From JAHIKV01 sp963733145 (GTDB lineage Bacteria; Planctomycetota; Planctomycetia; Pirellulales; Thermoguttaceae), in assembly GCA_963733145.1 (NCBI GenBank), contig CAVTCJ010000015.1:62001-126000 (forward strand): DNA of 64,000 nucleotides, given 5' to 3'. This document shows, piece by piece, positions 1 to 9,102 of this stretch (its first letter is position 1; each line of letters begins with the position of its first letter). Under the pieces are notes generated by a model. It did no database searches, was not told where the DNA came from, and saw only the letters and a list, made by a program, of their open reading frames with translations. Both the position numbers and the translations under genes were made by a program.

Positions 1-927
1 CGAGGTCCGCCGGCTGGCCGAGGCCGGCTGTCTGGAAGTGACCCTGCTCGGCCAGACGGTCAACAGCTACAAGGATCGCAGCGGAGGACGGACGATCGTG
101 CTGGCAGATCTGCTCGAAATGATCGACGCCATCGACGGGCTGCGGCGGATCAAGTTCGTCACCAACCATCCACGGCACTTGAGCCGGGCGTTGTTGGAAG
201 CGGTCCGCGATTTGCCCAAGGTGTCGCCCTATCTGCACGTGCCGGCGCAGAGCGGCTCAGACACGGTGTTGCGGCGGATGAAGCGGGGTTACAGCGCCGC
301 GGGCTATCGGGAAATGCTCGCCCAAATCCGCGCGACGATCCCGGCGCGCGGCCGTCACGAGCGACTTCATCGTCGGCTTCTGCGGCGAGACGGAGACCAA
401 TTTCCAGCAGACGGCCGATCTGGTCCGCGAGGCCCGCTTCAAAAACAGCTTCATCTTCAAGTACAGTCCGCGGCCGCTGACCAAGGCGGCGGAGCTTTTC
501 GAGGACGACGTGCCCGAGGCCGTCAAACGGCGGCGGAACAACGAACTGCTGGCGATCCAAAACGCCGTCAGCCTGGATGACAATTGGCCGTATCAGGGCC
601 GCACGGTGGAGATTCTCGTCGAGGGGGCGAGCAAGGCGGCGCGGAAAAAGGCGGCGGCGGTTTCGGCAGATTCAACCGCCGGCCGCCCTCACCCTAACCC
701 TCTCCCAAAGGGCGAGGGGACCGAATTCGCCACCGCCGGCCGCCCTCACCCTAACCCTCTCCCAAAGGGCGAGGGGACCGTGCAACTCGTTGGCCGAACG
801 GTTTGCGACCGGATCGTGGTCTTCGACGGGCCGCGGGAACTGACCGGCCGAATCGTTTCCGTACGCATCGATAAGGTGGATGCGTTCACGTTGTTCGGCT
901 CGACGGTGTATACTGTCCGTTTGTTTA
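1..927 (+). CDS. miaB: tRNA methylthiotransferase MiaB, C-terminal part, one frameshift
   Basis: Radical-SAM enzyme that adds the 2-methylthio group to i6A37 of tRNA. The window starts inside the gene, in the frame beginning at base 2. TLLGQTVNSY, the HVPAQSGSD segment and RMKRGYS are typical of MiaB/RimO. Around 340-350 the frame breaks; TSDFIVGFCGETE continues in another frame, so an indel of about 2 bases is likely. A TRAM domain follows (about 780-910). Between the radical-SAM part and TRAM, two direct copies of a 49-bp repeat are read in frame as GRPHPNPLPKGEGT. The true stop is unclear: the open frame runs to 1172, antisense to the next gene, so I end it near the TRAM end. Confidence 0.85.
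675..780. repeat. Tandem 49-bp repeat inside miaB
   Basis: Two near-identical copies (675-723 and 732-780) separated by 8 bp, with core CCCTCACCCTAACCCTCTCC and its partial complement GGGCGAGGGG. Both are translated in the same frame. A degenerate relative lies at 995-1026 beyond the gene. Confidence 0.9.
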
Positions 928-1033
928 GCGGCCGCCGGCGACGGCGGCTAGGCAGCGCCGTACAGACAACTCGATGGCCGATCGCTATCCCGACAGCCCT
1001 CGCCCTAACTCTCCAAGGGAGAGGGGATGTTGT

Positions 1034-1996
1034 TCACGGAACAAACAACGCCGCCGTGTCGCCGTGTTCGGCCAGTCCGCGGGCCAGGGCCAACGCGCCG
1101 TGGACGACGACCTCCTCGCCCAGCGCGGCGGGCAGAATCGGGCACGTTCTGCGCAACGGCGGGAAGACGTAGCGCTCGATCTCGCGGCGGAGCGGGGCGA
1201 AAAACAACTCCTCGCCGCTCAGCGGCACGCCCCCGCCGATCACCACCGCGTTGGGAGCGAGCAGCGTAATCATCTGGGCGATGGCCCAGCCGTAGGTCCG
1301 CACCGCGCGGCGGAAGATCTCCCGCGCCGGCTGATTTCCGCCGCCGGCCGCCGCGGCGGCGACCGTCTTGGCCGTGATCCGTTCGATCGGGCAATCAAAT
1401 TGCTCGGAGAGGGTTTTGGCCAGGGAGGCATCGGCCATCGCGGCCGCGGCGATCGACCAGCCGCTGGCCGCCGCTTCGACGGTCCGGTCGGGCGAATCGG
1501 CCTCGACGCCGGGTCGCAGGTGTCCGATTTCCGAGGCGATGCCCAACCCGCCGACGTAAATCCGCCCGTCGACGATCAGCGCGCCGCCGATCCCGCTGCC
1601 GACGTTGGTGTAGAAGACGACGCGATTGCCGCGGCCTGCGCCGAAGCGGGCCTCGCCCAGCCCGGCCGTATCGGCGTCGTTCGCCACGGCCGCGGGGCGG
1701 TCGAATGTCCGCCGGCACCAGTCGGCCAGCGGGAAATCATCCCAGCCGGCGACGTGATGGCTCTTGACGGTTCGTCCGGCGGCGAAATCGACCGGTCCGC
1801 CGAAGCCGACGCCGATCGCCCGGACGGCGTAGTGCCCGACCAACGGCGTGCCGATCCGCTCGATCTGCCGGCAGATGCCCTCGGCGCCGTCGGCCGGTCG
1901 GACGTCGGCCCGTTCCAACGCCGCGAGCGAGCCGCTTTCCGCGTCGCCGATTCCCAGTTGCAATTTCGTGCCGCCGATTTCAATGCCGAGGTACAT
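1034..1996 (-). CDS. ROK-family sugar kinase (glucokinase-like)
   Basis: 320 aa. The N-terminal phosphate loop is GIEIGGTK (residues 4-11). It is followed by GFGGPVD, the catalytic-site segment NDADTAGLGEA (about 105-115) and the ROK signature GSGIGGALIVDGRIYVG. It probably phosphorylates glucose or a related hexose in the cytoplasm; substrate cannot be told from sequence. Most ROK kinases carry a zinc site of the CxCGxxGCxE type after the signature; here that stretch reads RPGVEADSPDRTVEA and has no cysteines. The ATG at 1996 is the only sensible start. A TATAAT box ends about 7 bp upstream, so the mRNA may be leaderless. Confidence 0.85.
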   Translation of the reverse strand: MYLGIEIGGTKLQLGIGDAESGSLAALERADVRPADGAEGICRQIERIGTPLVGHYAVRAIGVGFGGPVDFAAGRTVKSHHVAGWDDFPLADWCRRTFDRPAAVANDADTAGLGEARFGAGRGNRVVFYTNVGSGIGGALIVDGRIYVGGLGIASEIGHLRPGVEADSPDRTVEAAASGWSIAAAAMADASLAKTLSEQFDCPIERITAKTVAAAAAGGGNQPAREIFRRAVRTYGWAIAQMITLLAPNAVVIGGGVPLSGEELFFAPLRREIERYVFPPLRRTCPILPAALGEEVVVHGALALARGLAEHGDTAALFVP

Positions 1997-2002
1997 ATAG
2001 GT

Positions 2003-2008
2003 ATTATA
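2003..2008 (-). promoter_or_regulatory. Candidate -10 box of the ROK gene
   Basis: Perfect TATAAT on the minus strand, 7 bp before the ATG; no good -35 hexamer is seen. If used, the transcript would begin at or next to the start codon. Confidence 0.35.
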
Positions 2009-2024
2009 TCCTGAAAGATGAATG

Positions 2025-2056
2025 CAGAAGAGAGAAGGGGGAAGAGAGAAGAGCGA
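2025..2056. repeat. Purine-rich inverted repeat, left copy
   Basis: The sequence agaagagagaaggggg plus aagagagaagagcgat is repeated in inverted orientation at 3032-3073; the right copy only adds one more 7-bp gagagaa unit. The pair brackets the four-helix-bundle gene. Confidence 0.75.
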
Positions 2057-2065
2057 TTGATGGGT

Positions 2066-3008
2066 TTACCTCGAAGGGGATGAATGTTTGGTGTTTTCGA
2101 GATTTCGTCCGTTGCACGACTTTTCTGGCGAGTCCATCATTAAGCGGAGTTGTGCGCCGATTCGATCGAACTCTGCGTCTAACGACTCGAAATCGGCCTG
2201 ACTTATGTATCGGCAGTCGATTGCCGTATCAAGCCAGGCGCGGACTTCCGCGGCTTCCGCATCGGCATCCGAGAGCTTGCTGACAAAGGAGGCCGCGTAC
2301 AGTCGCTTCCTCCATGCCTCGGCCGTATTCGCGCCGATCGAACGCGATGCCCGGCGGATCTGGCTCGTCAATGAATACCTTTCCTCGGCGGGAAAGCCGC
2401 GTGAAATCTCAAATATCCGCTTTGCAGCAGCGCGAGCAGCCTGATAGGTTGGGGTTGCGCTAGCGCAAGGTGGCTGCCGTGCCCGTACCGCCCAAACAAT
2501 CGGTCGAGGAGCACGCCCGCACACAGGCGGCTTTTTTAAAAGGAAGAAATTGAGCCGAGACTCGCCGCGGCCCGTGCGGGACAACGGACGGTGTTCTTCG
2601 TGGACGCCGCTCACTTCGTGTTAGGGTCGTTTCTGGGGTGGCTGTGGTGTGCAACTCGCCTGTTCGTGCGCGGAGCGTCTGGACGACAGCGGTACAACGT
2701 GTTGGGCGCATTGGATGCCGTCACCCATGAACTGACCCGCGTGACCAACCACACGTACATAACGGCGGAAACGGTGTGTGAACTGTTGCGGAAGATCGCC
2801 GCGGCAGGATTGACGACTCCGATCACGCTGGTGCTCGACAATGCCGCCTACCAACGCTGTAAACTGGTACAGAGTCTGGCCTGCGAGTTGGGGATTGAAC
2901 TCTTGTTTCTGCCGTCGTATTCACCAAACCTAAACCTGATCGAGCATAAACCCGAAGCTCCCGAAAACTGCGAATAGCGGCCAAAGCAATCCCCTTTCGA
3001 TTAAACAT
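2066..3008 (-). pseudogene. Four-helix-bundle (23S rRNA IVP-type) protein split by a transposase fragment
   Basis: The two ends of one gene of the four-helix-bundle/23S-intervening-sequence family (TIGR02436 type) flank a 500-bp insert. The N-terminal part, read from the ATG at 3008, ends IRSFRELRVY. The C-terminal part begins QAARAAAKRIFEISRGFP and runs through IRRASRSIGANTAEAW to the stop at 2066. Removing 2447-2946 together with one TA rejoins them in frame as RELRVYQAARAAAKRI, the normal family sequence. Family members are small helical proteins of uncertain function, found in IVS elements or as free-standing genes. Confidence 0.8.
2447..2946 (+). mobile_element. Internal fragment of an IS630-family transposase gene
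   Basis: The segment encodes only the middle and DDE part of an IS630 transposase: VFFVDAAHFVLG, VLDNAAYQR and FLPSYSPNLNLIE, with the D, D and E catalytic residues visible. Upstream code (AAVPVPPKQ, then EIEPRLAAARAGQR) is interrupted by a TAG near 2460 and a one-base shift near 2545. No terminal inverted repeats are present and both gene ends are missing. The fragment is flanked by TA at 2445-2446 and 2947-2948, the dinucleotide IS630 elements duplicate. Confidence 0.8.
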
Positions 3009-3031
3009 TTCCTTTCTGTGTATTCTTCCGC

Positions 3032-3073
3032 CATCGCTCTTCTCTCTTCTCTCTTCCCCCTTCTCTCTTCTTG
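3032..3073. repeat. Purine-rich inverted repeat, right copy
   Basis: Reverse complement of 2025-2056 with one extra 7-bp unit. A related tract lies inside addB near 60418-60455. Confidence 0.7.
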
Positions 3074-3155
3074 GCAAGCAGTCTACCCGTCATTGTCGCA
3101 ATCCGCAATACCCGACAAAACTCGTCGTAAGCTATAGTTGCCGAGGAGAACCACC

Positions 3156-4265
3156 TTGAGCAACTCGATAAAAAACAGTACCGGTTACGCCCGACTTACG
3201 CCGCGGCAGGGGCGAATCGTGCTGGGCGCGATTGCGATATTCATGCTGCTTGGCGCGGTTGTGACGCTTACGCCGCTGTCTAGCAACAATCTGAACCCCA
3301 AGGCCGAGGCGGGCGACGCCGCCCTGTATCGGGCCGAAGCGGAACGCATTCGTCAAGGCGAAGGTTATTACCAGGCCGCGGCCGCCGAATTGGTACAACG
3401 CGGCTACCCGACCCGCAGCGTTTTCAACTGGCGGACTCCGTTGCCGATGTGGCTGCTGGGCAAATTGCCGGCGGGGCTAGGCAAGGGACTGTTGGGCGCG
3501 CTGGCGATCGCAGTGATGCTCATGGCCTTCGGGGTGCTCGCCCGCGAAGAGGGGAGCAAGATTCTGCGGCCTATGGCCTGCGCTCTGCTGATGACCGGGC
3601 CGCTGTTTCCGGTGTTTTTGGGCGATTTGTACTTTCTGCCGGTGCTTTGGGCGGGCGTGCTGATCGCGCTCTCGATCTGCGCTTACGGGCTGAATCGGCC
3701 GTGGTTGGCGGTGGCGCTCGGACTGGCAGCCCTTGTGTGCCGCGAGTTGGCTCTGCCGTACGGCGTCTTGTGCGCCGCGATGGCTTGGCGCGAGCGGCGG
3801 CGTGGTGAATTGGCGACTTGGCTGATCGGACTGGCGGCATGGCTGATTTTGTTCGGGCTGCATTGGTGGCGGATAAGCGAGCTGATTCCGCCCGACGCCC
3901 GGGCGCACCACCACGGCTGGCTGCAACTGGGCGGGGCGGGATTCGTCATCTCCATCGCCCAAGTCAACGCCTACCTGCTGCTGCTGCCGCAATGGATCAC
4001 GGCCCTGTATCTGGCGGCGGCGCTGGTCGGTCTGGCCGGCTGGAGCAGCCCGCTGGGGACACGGGTGGGGCTCTGCGTGTGCCTCTATCTGGCGGCGTTC
4101 GCCGCGGTGGGGCAGGGCTTCAATCAGTATTGGGGCGCGCTGGTCGCCCCGCTGCTCTGCTTCGGCGTAGTGCGGTTCCCGGCGTCAATACGGGACTTGT
4201 TCCGGGCGGCCGCAGGACGGAGATTGCCTTGCCGTTATGAAACTCATAACATGAGCAGCGGGTAG
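3156..4265 (+). CDS. Polytopic membrane protein of unknown function
   Basis: About 369 aa with roughly ten hydrophobic segments. One near residues 22-40 is followed by an extracytoplasmic-looking loop (DAALYRAEAERIRQGEGYY) of the kind seen near the N-terminus of integral-membrane glycosyltransferases and DUF2029-type proteins; the charged motif RTPLPMW also fits. The TTG at 3156 is chosen because GAGGAG lies 8 bp upstream; an in-frame TTG at 3138 lacks this. It converges with the GT2 gene, the two overlapping by 22 bp, which suggests an envelope-glycan role, but the exact function is unknown. Confidence 0.7.
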   Translation: MSNSIKNSTGYARLTPRQGRIVLGAIAIFMLLGAVVTLTPLSSNNLNPKAEAGDAALYRAEAERIRQGEGYYQAAAAELVQRGYPTRSVFNWRTPLPMWLLGKLPAGLGKGLLGALAIAVMLMAFGVLAREEGSKILRPMACALLMTGPLFPVFLGDLYFLPVLWAGVLIALSICAYGLNRPWLAVALGLAALVCRELALPYGVLCAAMAWRERRRGELATWLIGLAAWLILFGLHWWRISELIPPDARAHHHGWLQLGGAGFVISIAQVNAYLLLLPQWITALYLAAALVGLAGWSSPLGTRVGLCVCLYLAAFAAVGQGFNQYWGALVAPLLCFGVVRFPASIRDLFRAAAGRRLPCRYETHNMSSG

Positions 4266-5410
4266 AACTCGGGCTCATTCATTTCTTCGGTCTCGGCATC
4301 CGTCTCGCGGTGTTTTTCGGAGATGCTTCCTTCCCGAAGCAACTCTTCGGCCTGTTCCAGCAGTTCGCGGTACGGCTCGTCGCCGCATCGATCGTCCATT
4401 GCGCGGCCGGATAAGCCGGCGGCAGCGCCCGCCGCCTCGGCTGCCAAGTCGAAATTCACCGTGCGATCGACGATAAACTGCGGCCGGCCGCGGACCTGGT
4501 CGTAGATGCGGATGACGTATTCGCCGAGAATGCTGATTCCCAGGGCGTTCAGGGCCCCGAAGAAGCTGCCCAGCAGCATGTACGAGGTCCAGCCGGGAAT
4601 GGCCAGGTCGGTGAAGAGCTTGCAGAACAAGGCCCAGCCGCCGAGGCCCAGGAAAACGATTCCGGCCGCCGCGCCGATGAAATGGAAGATCGTCAGCGGG
4701 AACGAGGAGAAGGAGAAGATCGCGGTCTTTGCCAGGCGGAACAGGCCGCGGAGCGAGACCCGCGGATTGCCGTCGTAGCGCGGCTCGCGGGGAACGACGA
4801 TCCCCGTTTGCCGGAACCCGACCCACGACCGCAGGCCGGGGAAATAGCGGTCCCTTTCGTCCATCGCCAGGATGCGCCGCACGACCCTGCGGTCGATCAG
4901 CCCGAAGATGCCGGCATCGGCGGGGATCGCCACACTGGCCACGGCCGACATCAGCCGGTGGAAGGCGGCGAAGAGGAATCGTTTCGGCAGCCGCTCCTTG
5001 CGCTGCGTCCGCAGGGCGTAGACCACGTCGTATCCCTCGTGCCAGGCGGCCAGGAAGCGGGGAATCGCCGCCGGGTCGTCCTGCAGGTCGGAGTCCATCA
5101 GCACGAGCACGTCGCCGCGGGCGTGGGCCAATCCCGCCTGCACGGCCGCTTGATGCCCGAAGTTCCGCGAGAGGTGGACCACCCGTATCTGGTCGCTCGA
5201 CGCGGCCAGTTGATCGAGAATCCGCGGACTGTCGTCGTTCGAGCCGTCGTCGACGAAAATGATTTCATATTGAACGGGATGCGGATTGAGCACTTCGGCG
5301 ATCCGCGCAGCCAGGATGGGGATCGCCCGGGCCTCGTTGTACACCGGCAGCACGACGCTGAGCAGCGTATCCTGGCAGGCGGGACGAATCGATTCGGACC
5401 GGTCGTTCAT
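4244..5410 (-). CDS. GT2 glycosyltransferase, GtrB/dolichol-phosphate-mannose-synthase type
   Basis: 388 aa. The N-terminal GT-A fold shows SVVLPVYNEA, IIFVDDGSNDDS and the metal-binding LMDSDLQDD. After the catalytic domain come two hydrophobic segments (about 225-250 and 260-290) as in GtrB, which transfers a sugar from a nucleotide donor to polyprenyl phosphate at the inner face of the cytoplasmic membrane. The acidic tail is longer than usual. It overlaps the upstream yfhO-like gene by 4 bp (ATGA), so the two are translationally coupled; together they could make and use a lipid-linked sugar. Confidence 0.85.
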   Translation of the reverse strand: MNDRSESIRPACQDTLLSVVLPVYNEARAIPILAARIAEVLNPHPVQYEIIFVDDGSNDDSPRILDQLAASSDQIRVVHLSRNFGHQAAVQAGLAHARGDVLVLMDSDLQDDPAAIPRFLAAWHEGYDVVYALRTQRKERLPKRFLFAAFHRLMSAVASVAIPADAGIFGLIDRRVVRRILAMDERDRYFPGLRSWVGFRQTGIVVPREPRYDGNPRVSLRGLFRLAKTAIFSFSSFPLTIFHFIGAAAGIVFLGLGGWALFCKLFTDLAIPGWTSYMLLGSFFGALNALGISILGEYVIRIYDQVRGRPQFIVDRTVNFDLAAEAAGAAAGLSGRAMDDRCGDEPYRELLEQAEELLREGSISEKHRETDAETEEMNEPEFYPLLML

Positions 5411-7836
5411 GGCAAACAATCCTCCGGCAGCCTCGACTCCGGCCGGACCGTAAAGCCGAGAAAACAAAGGGAGACAAAACACAATCCCAAGCAGGAAACC
5501 ATCCAGCCGCGTTGCAGGCTTTCCGGTCGAAACTCGAAAATGATGCGATGTTTTCCCGGCTGGGTCAGGCAGCCGAGGAAATCGCCGTCGGCGCGATAGA
5601 CCGTCGCGGGGCATCCGTCGATCGAGGCCCGCCAGCCGGGGTGATAGCTTTCGGCCGCCACGAGCAACTGCGGGGCGGGGCAATCCACATCGATTGCCAG
5701 CCGGCCGGGGCGATCCACCGCCAGAACCGCCTTGCCCGGTTTGGACGCCGGCAGGGCGAGCGGCACTTCGACCAGCGCCGTATCGTCGGGGCAGATTGCC
5801 GAGATGTCCGTCGCCGGATTGGAACTGGTCCGCGTCCGCGAAACCAACCGCACCCGCGGCAGCGGATCGGGAACTTGCAGCCAGCGCCCGTTGTACGGTT
5901 TCAGACCGGCCACGACGGACGTAGACGGATCGTTCTTGACCCAACGGACGCCCGCCACCCGCAGCGCGGGCAAGAGGCGATAATCGAGCCGGCGGCGGGG
6001 CGCGAGGCCCGCGTAGCCGTCGGCCCGCTCCCATCCGCGGAGCGTCATCAAATCGCCCGTGCGCAGCCCCGGGGCGTCGAATCGCAATAGGTCCGCAACC
6101 ACGCGTCCTTCGGGAACGCCGGGCGGAGTGCGCGCCGCGGCAACGTACCGTTGGAGCACGTCGTTGTGCGCATAAACCGAGTAGCTCATGCCGTAGAAAC
6201 CCAGGTCTGCGGCGGCGAACAGGATCAAGCCGACGAGCGCCGCGGAGTGCCCCTTTGCAGCCAAGACGACCAGCACGGCCGCCGCCGCCAGCAAGACCGG
6301 GCCGGCCAGAATCGCGGGTGCGGAGGCCATGTACGGCTGACGGCAAAATCCCAGGCCGATCAGGGCCACAACGGCCGAAAATCCGACGATGCACCACAGC
6401 GGCTCGTAGTCTCTCCATAGCCCCCGCCAAGGGCGGCGCCTTTGGCTCGGCGGATGTCCAAGAATAACTTGTGGCACAGCCGCCCTCGGCTGTGCAGGAT
6501 TGCCCAAGACAGCCGAGGGCGGCTGTCCCACAAACTCCAAGGTTGTACTTGGCCTTTGGCTCGGCAAGCGCAAGGCACGGTTATTTCGGGCGATGCCGCT
6601 CTCTCGGCTCAAAAGCACGAATCCGATCGCCGCCAAAACGGCCGCGGCCAACTGGAAAAGGATCAGGTATCGGCAGGGGAAGCGAAATGTCCCGACCACC
6701 GGCAGCCAGGTCATTACACAGTACAGCGGTCCATAGCGGCCGAACGCCAACAACAGAGCCACGACGGCGAAGCCGAACGCAGACCAAGCCAGCCGCGAAA
6801 GCCCGCCCAACTCCCTGCGCCGGAACAGCATCCACATCAAAAGCACGAACGGCGCCGCGCCGAGGTACAGGCCGTATTCGTGCGTGCTGTCGCCAACCAC
6901 GCGATCGGCGAACATATATGGGGCCACCAGTTGCAGCAGGTTCAGCGGGTGCAACGATCCCCAGGCGGCGAAACTGCCGCCGGCCGAAACCCGCTCGCTG
7001 TGCAGCCAGGCATCCAGCGTGGGCAGCAGTTGCACTCCGCCCAGCAGCAGGCCGATCCCCCAGGCGATCACCAGCCGGGGCCAGGTCTGAGCCGCGCAGC
7101 CGACGCAGTCGTTGCAGGAGATGCGCTCGTGGCAGCCGACCCGCTCGGTGTAACGGTAGGCGGCCAGCAAAAACACGGCGTAGGCGCCTTCAGCCAGCAG
7201 CGAGAGCCAGACGTACTGCGGATAACCCAGCAGCAGTTGCGAGCCGGTCAGCAGCGCGATTAGGGCCGCGGCCAGGGCGACCCGCCGCCGCCGCGCGTCG
7301 CGAAGCACGACGTCGATGGCCCACAACAGCCAGGGAATATGGGCGATCACCGCCACCGCGTTCGGATGCACAAAGTGCAGCAGATTGAAGCTGCAAAAAG
7401 TGAATAGCACCGCGCCGAGCGCGGCCGCGCCGCCGCGTCCGATCCGCCGCCGCAACAGCAGCCACGTACCGAGAAACATCAGCGGATAGGAGAGCAAGCA
7501 CTCCCACGCCAACGCGGCGCGGAGCGGAAGGAACCGATAGAGGATTTGATGCAAGGGATGATAGACGCCCGCCTGGCCCTCGCCGGTCAAATAGAAGCCG
7601 GAGTAGAGCGACGGCATCCAGTCGGGGGCTTGGCCGCGGGCAAGTTGCTCGGCGTAGAAGGCGCGGACGGGCAGGTGAAACGCGCCCAGATCGTCGGCCG
7701 TATAGACGCGGCCGGCGAAAAACGGCCCCGCCAACGCGCCAAACAACAGCAGACCGGCCAGCAACGCCCAAGCGGTCAGATTGCGAGCGGAGCGTTCCTC
7801 CGGCGACATGCTATTCGTCAACACGTGTTTCGACAT
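5407..7836 (-). CDS. YfhO-family membrane protein
   Basis: About 809 aa. An N-terminal transmembrane helix is followed by YTADDLGAFHLPVRAFYAEQ, typical of the first periplasmic loop of YfhO and related membrane glycosyltransferases. Then come ten or more transmembrane segments, TFRFPCRYL, and a soluble C-terminal beta domain with SYHPGWRA. YfhO proteins are thought to glycosylate surface polymers from lipid-linked sugars. The start at 7836 (MSKHV) is my choice; 7935 or 7809 are possible. Residues encoded by 6469-6533 (GQPPSAV and QPRAAVP) are a palindromic repeat read in frame in a cytoplasmic or loop region. Confidence 0.8.
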   Translation of the reverse strand: MSKHVLTNSMSPEERSARNLTAWALLAGLLLFGALAGPFFAGRVYTADDLGAFHLPVRAFYAEQLARGQAPDWMPSLYSGFYLTGEGQAGVYHPLHQILYRFLPLRAALAWECLLSYPLMFLGTWLLLRRRIGRGGAAALGAVLFTFCSFNLLHFVHPNAVAVIAHIPWLLWAIDVVLRDARRRRVALAAALIALLTGSQLLLGYPQYVWLSLLAEGAYAVFLLAAYRYTERVGCHERISCNDCVGCAAQTWPRLVIAWGIGLLLGGVQLLPTLDAWLHSERVSAGGSFAAWGSLHPLNLLQLVAPYMFADRVVGDSTHEYGLYLGAAPFVLLMWMLFRRRELGGLSRLAWSAFGFAVVALLLAFGRYGPLYCVMTWLPVVGTFRFPCRYLILFQLAAAVLAAIGFVLLSRESGIARNNRALRLPSQRPSTTLEFVGQPPSAVLGNPAQPRAAVPQVILGHPPSQRRRPWRGLWRDYEPLWCIVGFSAVVALIGLGFCRQPYMASAPAILAGPVLLAAAAVLVVLAAKGHSAALVGLILFAAADLGFYGMSYSVYAHNDVLQRYVAAARTPPGVPEGRVVADLLRFDAPGLRTGDLMTLRGWERADGYAGLAPRRRLDYRLLPALRVAGVRWVKNDPSTSVVAGLKPYNGRWLQVPDPLPRVRLVSRTRTSSNPATDISAICPDDTALVEVPLALPASKPGKAVLAVDRPGRLAIDVDCPAPQLLVAAESYHPGWRASIDGCPATVYRADGDFLGCLTQPGKHRIIFEFRPESLQRGWMVSCLGLCFVSLCFLGFTVRPESRLPEDCLP
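6469..6533. repeat. QPPSAV-type palindrome inside the yfhO-like gene
   Basis: Arms gcacagccgccctcggctgtg and its reverse complement surround a short loop. The same element occurs at 36322-36404 (thiE), 42554-42618 (intergenic) and 62808-62871 (addB). Confidence 0.9.
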
Positions 7837-7904
7837 TGGCGGACCGAGGCCTCCCGGAATTGCCCGAACATGCCCTGTAATAGAATAGGTTACAGGTATG
7901 CGCA

Positions 7905-8109
7905 ATTTAGCCCCCGGTGAATACACCGGGGGCATTTATGGGAGTGTTCTCTCCTTCCGCCCCCCGTGTATTCACGGGGGGCTAACCCGGATTATTCATA
8001 AACGTCATCCTGAGCGCAGCGAAGGATCTCCGATGCGCCGCAAACAGCCCAGATTGTTCGCTGCGCTCAGAATGACAATGTTCCTTCGTGTTTATGAATA
8101 ATCCGGGCT
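7905..8109. repeat. Two palindromic elements upstream of the yfhO-like gene
   Basis: 7905-7983 is a palindrome built on cccccggtgaatacaccggggg and its copy. 7986-8109 is a MITE-like element of about 120 bp with terminal inverted repeats (ggattattcataaac and gtttatgaataatcc) and a core cctgagcgcagcgaaggat. An inverted, almost identical copy lies at 14407-14537. Confidence 0.85.
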
Positions 8110-8245
8110 AAATGGTCGAACGACCAATCGAGAATGGATAGGCAACGCTCCCGGCGCCCCGCGACCGTTCACATCGCGCATAAAAAAACCACCCGCCGCA
8201 GCAGGTGGAATCGCAGGAGAAATCGCGATTTTTCGGTTCGGTTCG

Positions 8246-8428
8246 CTAATGCATGTTGATGTACTGCAAATTGACCAGCAGAAACGCCAACACGCCGAAG
8301 ACCCAGGAGGGGACTTTTCGATCTTCCGGGACTTCAAACAGACAACGGCACTTGGGGCAGAAGTTCGGCCCGTCTCGATTCTTGGTCTGAACGACCAAGG
8401 CTTGGCAGTGAGGACATTCAGTACGCAT
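8246..8428 (-). CDS. Small zinc-ribbon membrane protein
   Basis: 60 aa. The N-terminus has CPHC and CPKC pairs (ECPHCQALV and FCPKCRCLFEVP), a zinc ribbon like those at the start of many planctomycete proteins. It is followed by a single hydrophobic helix (WVFGVLAFLLVNL) at the C-terminus. The ATG at 8428 has an AGGTGAG Shine-Dalgarno 4 bp upstream; the longer in-frame start at 8467 has none. Function is unknown; it is probably membrane anchored. No operon partner is seen. Confidence 0.65.
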   Translation of the reverse strand: MRTECPHCQALVVQTKNRDGPNFCPKCRCLFEVPEDRKVPSWVFGVLAFLLVNLQYINMH

Positions 8429-9102
8429 AATCTCACCTGGTCGTTGCAAGTAAAGTGGGGAAAACAATCTCTCTCTATTAGTAGCTTACTATAGAAAAGT
8501 CAAACCCGGCCGCACAATCTTTCGCCGGATGGGTTTGTAGGGCGGCAAAACTGAAGAAAACTTGACGCGTTACGACGCGGAGGGTCGTTTGACAATAGCC
8601 CAGCGATTCATCGCTGGGGGAAGAGGGTGCATCGAATGTCCCGTCCGTCCCGTAGGGACGGTTGAACCGTGACGTTCAATTTTCGGCCGCCCCTACGGGA
8701 CTTTCGGAGAAAATTATGGCCTTCCCCTCGCCCCAGCAGTAAACTGCTGGGCTATTATCGACTCTCCCTCCGGGACAAATATGTGGGGGACAACCTGGCA
8801 AACAAGGGCATCGTGCCGACGGCCGCTAAACACAGGTCGCCTCTTGATCCCGAATTTCGCCCCTGCAATCGTCACGATCCAAACCATCCGCTGCAATCGG
8901 CGACATTTAACTAAAGCCGGCAATTTGACAAGCCGGGAATCCGACATAGGTTTGATTGTAGAGAGTCGACACGAAGGTGTCGGCCGGTGCGGGGTGGCCG
9001 AAAGGCGGCCCCGACGCGGAAGGTTCTCTGCCGGATGTATGATTGATGAGCTTGTCCGACCGGCGGGCCGTTCGCGTCACCAGAGGCCTGTAGCCTCCCA
9101 TC
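8429..9102. other. Gene-free stretch with palindromes
   Basis: I see no credible coding sequence. 8590-8757 holds a large imperfect palindrome: gcccagcgattcatcgctgg pairs loosely with ccagcagtaaactgctgggc, and cccgtagggac repeats with its complement inside. 8815-8832 carries the ccgacggccgctaaac motif also seen at 20629-20698 and inside addB. Confidence 0.6.

Noticed and set aside
675..780. Possible CRISPR repeat pair in miaB
   Set aside because: Only two copies, an 8-bp spacer, and inside a coding frame.
4244..6430. 728-aa reading frame covering the GT2 gene and beyond
   Set aside because: Only the C-terminal 388 residues are conserved; the rest is antisense-like shadow of the yfhO frame on the same strand.
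7905..8109. CRISPR-like array of palindromes
   Set aside because: Repeats are inverted, differ between units, and have no regular spacers; no cas genes in the window.
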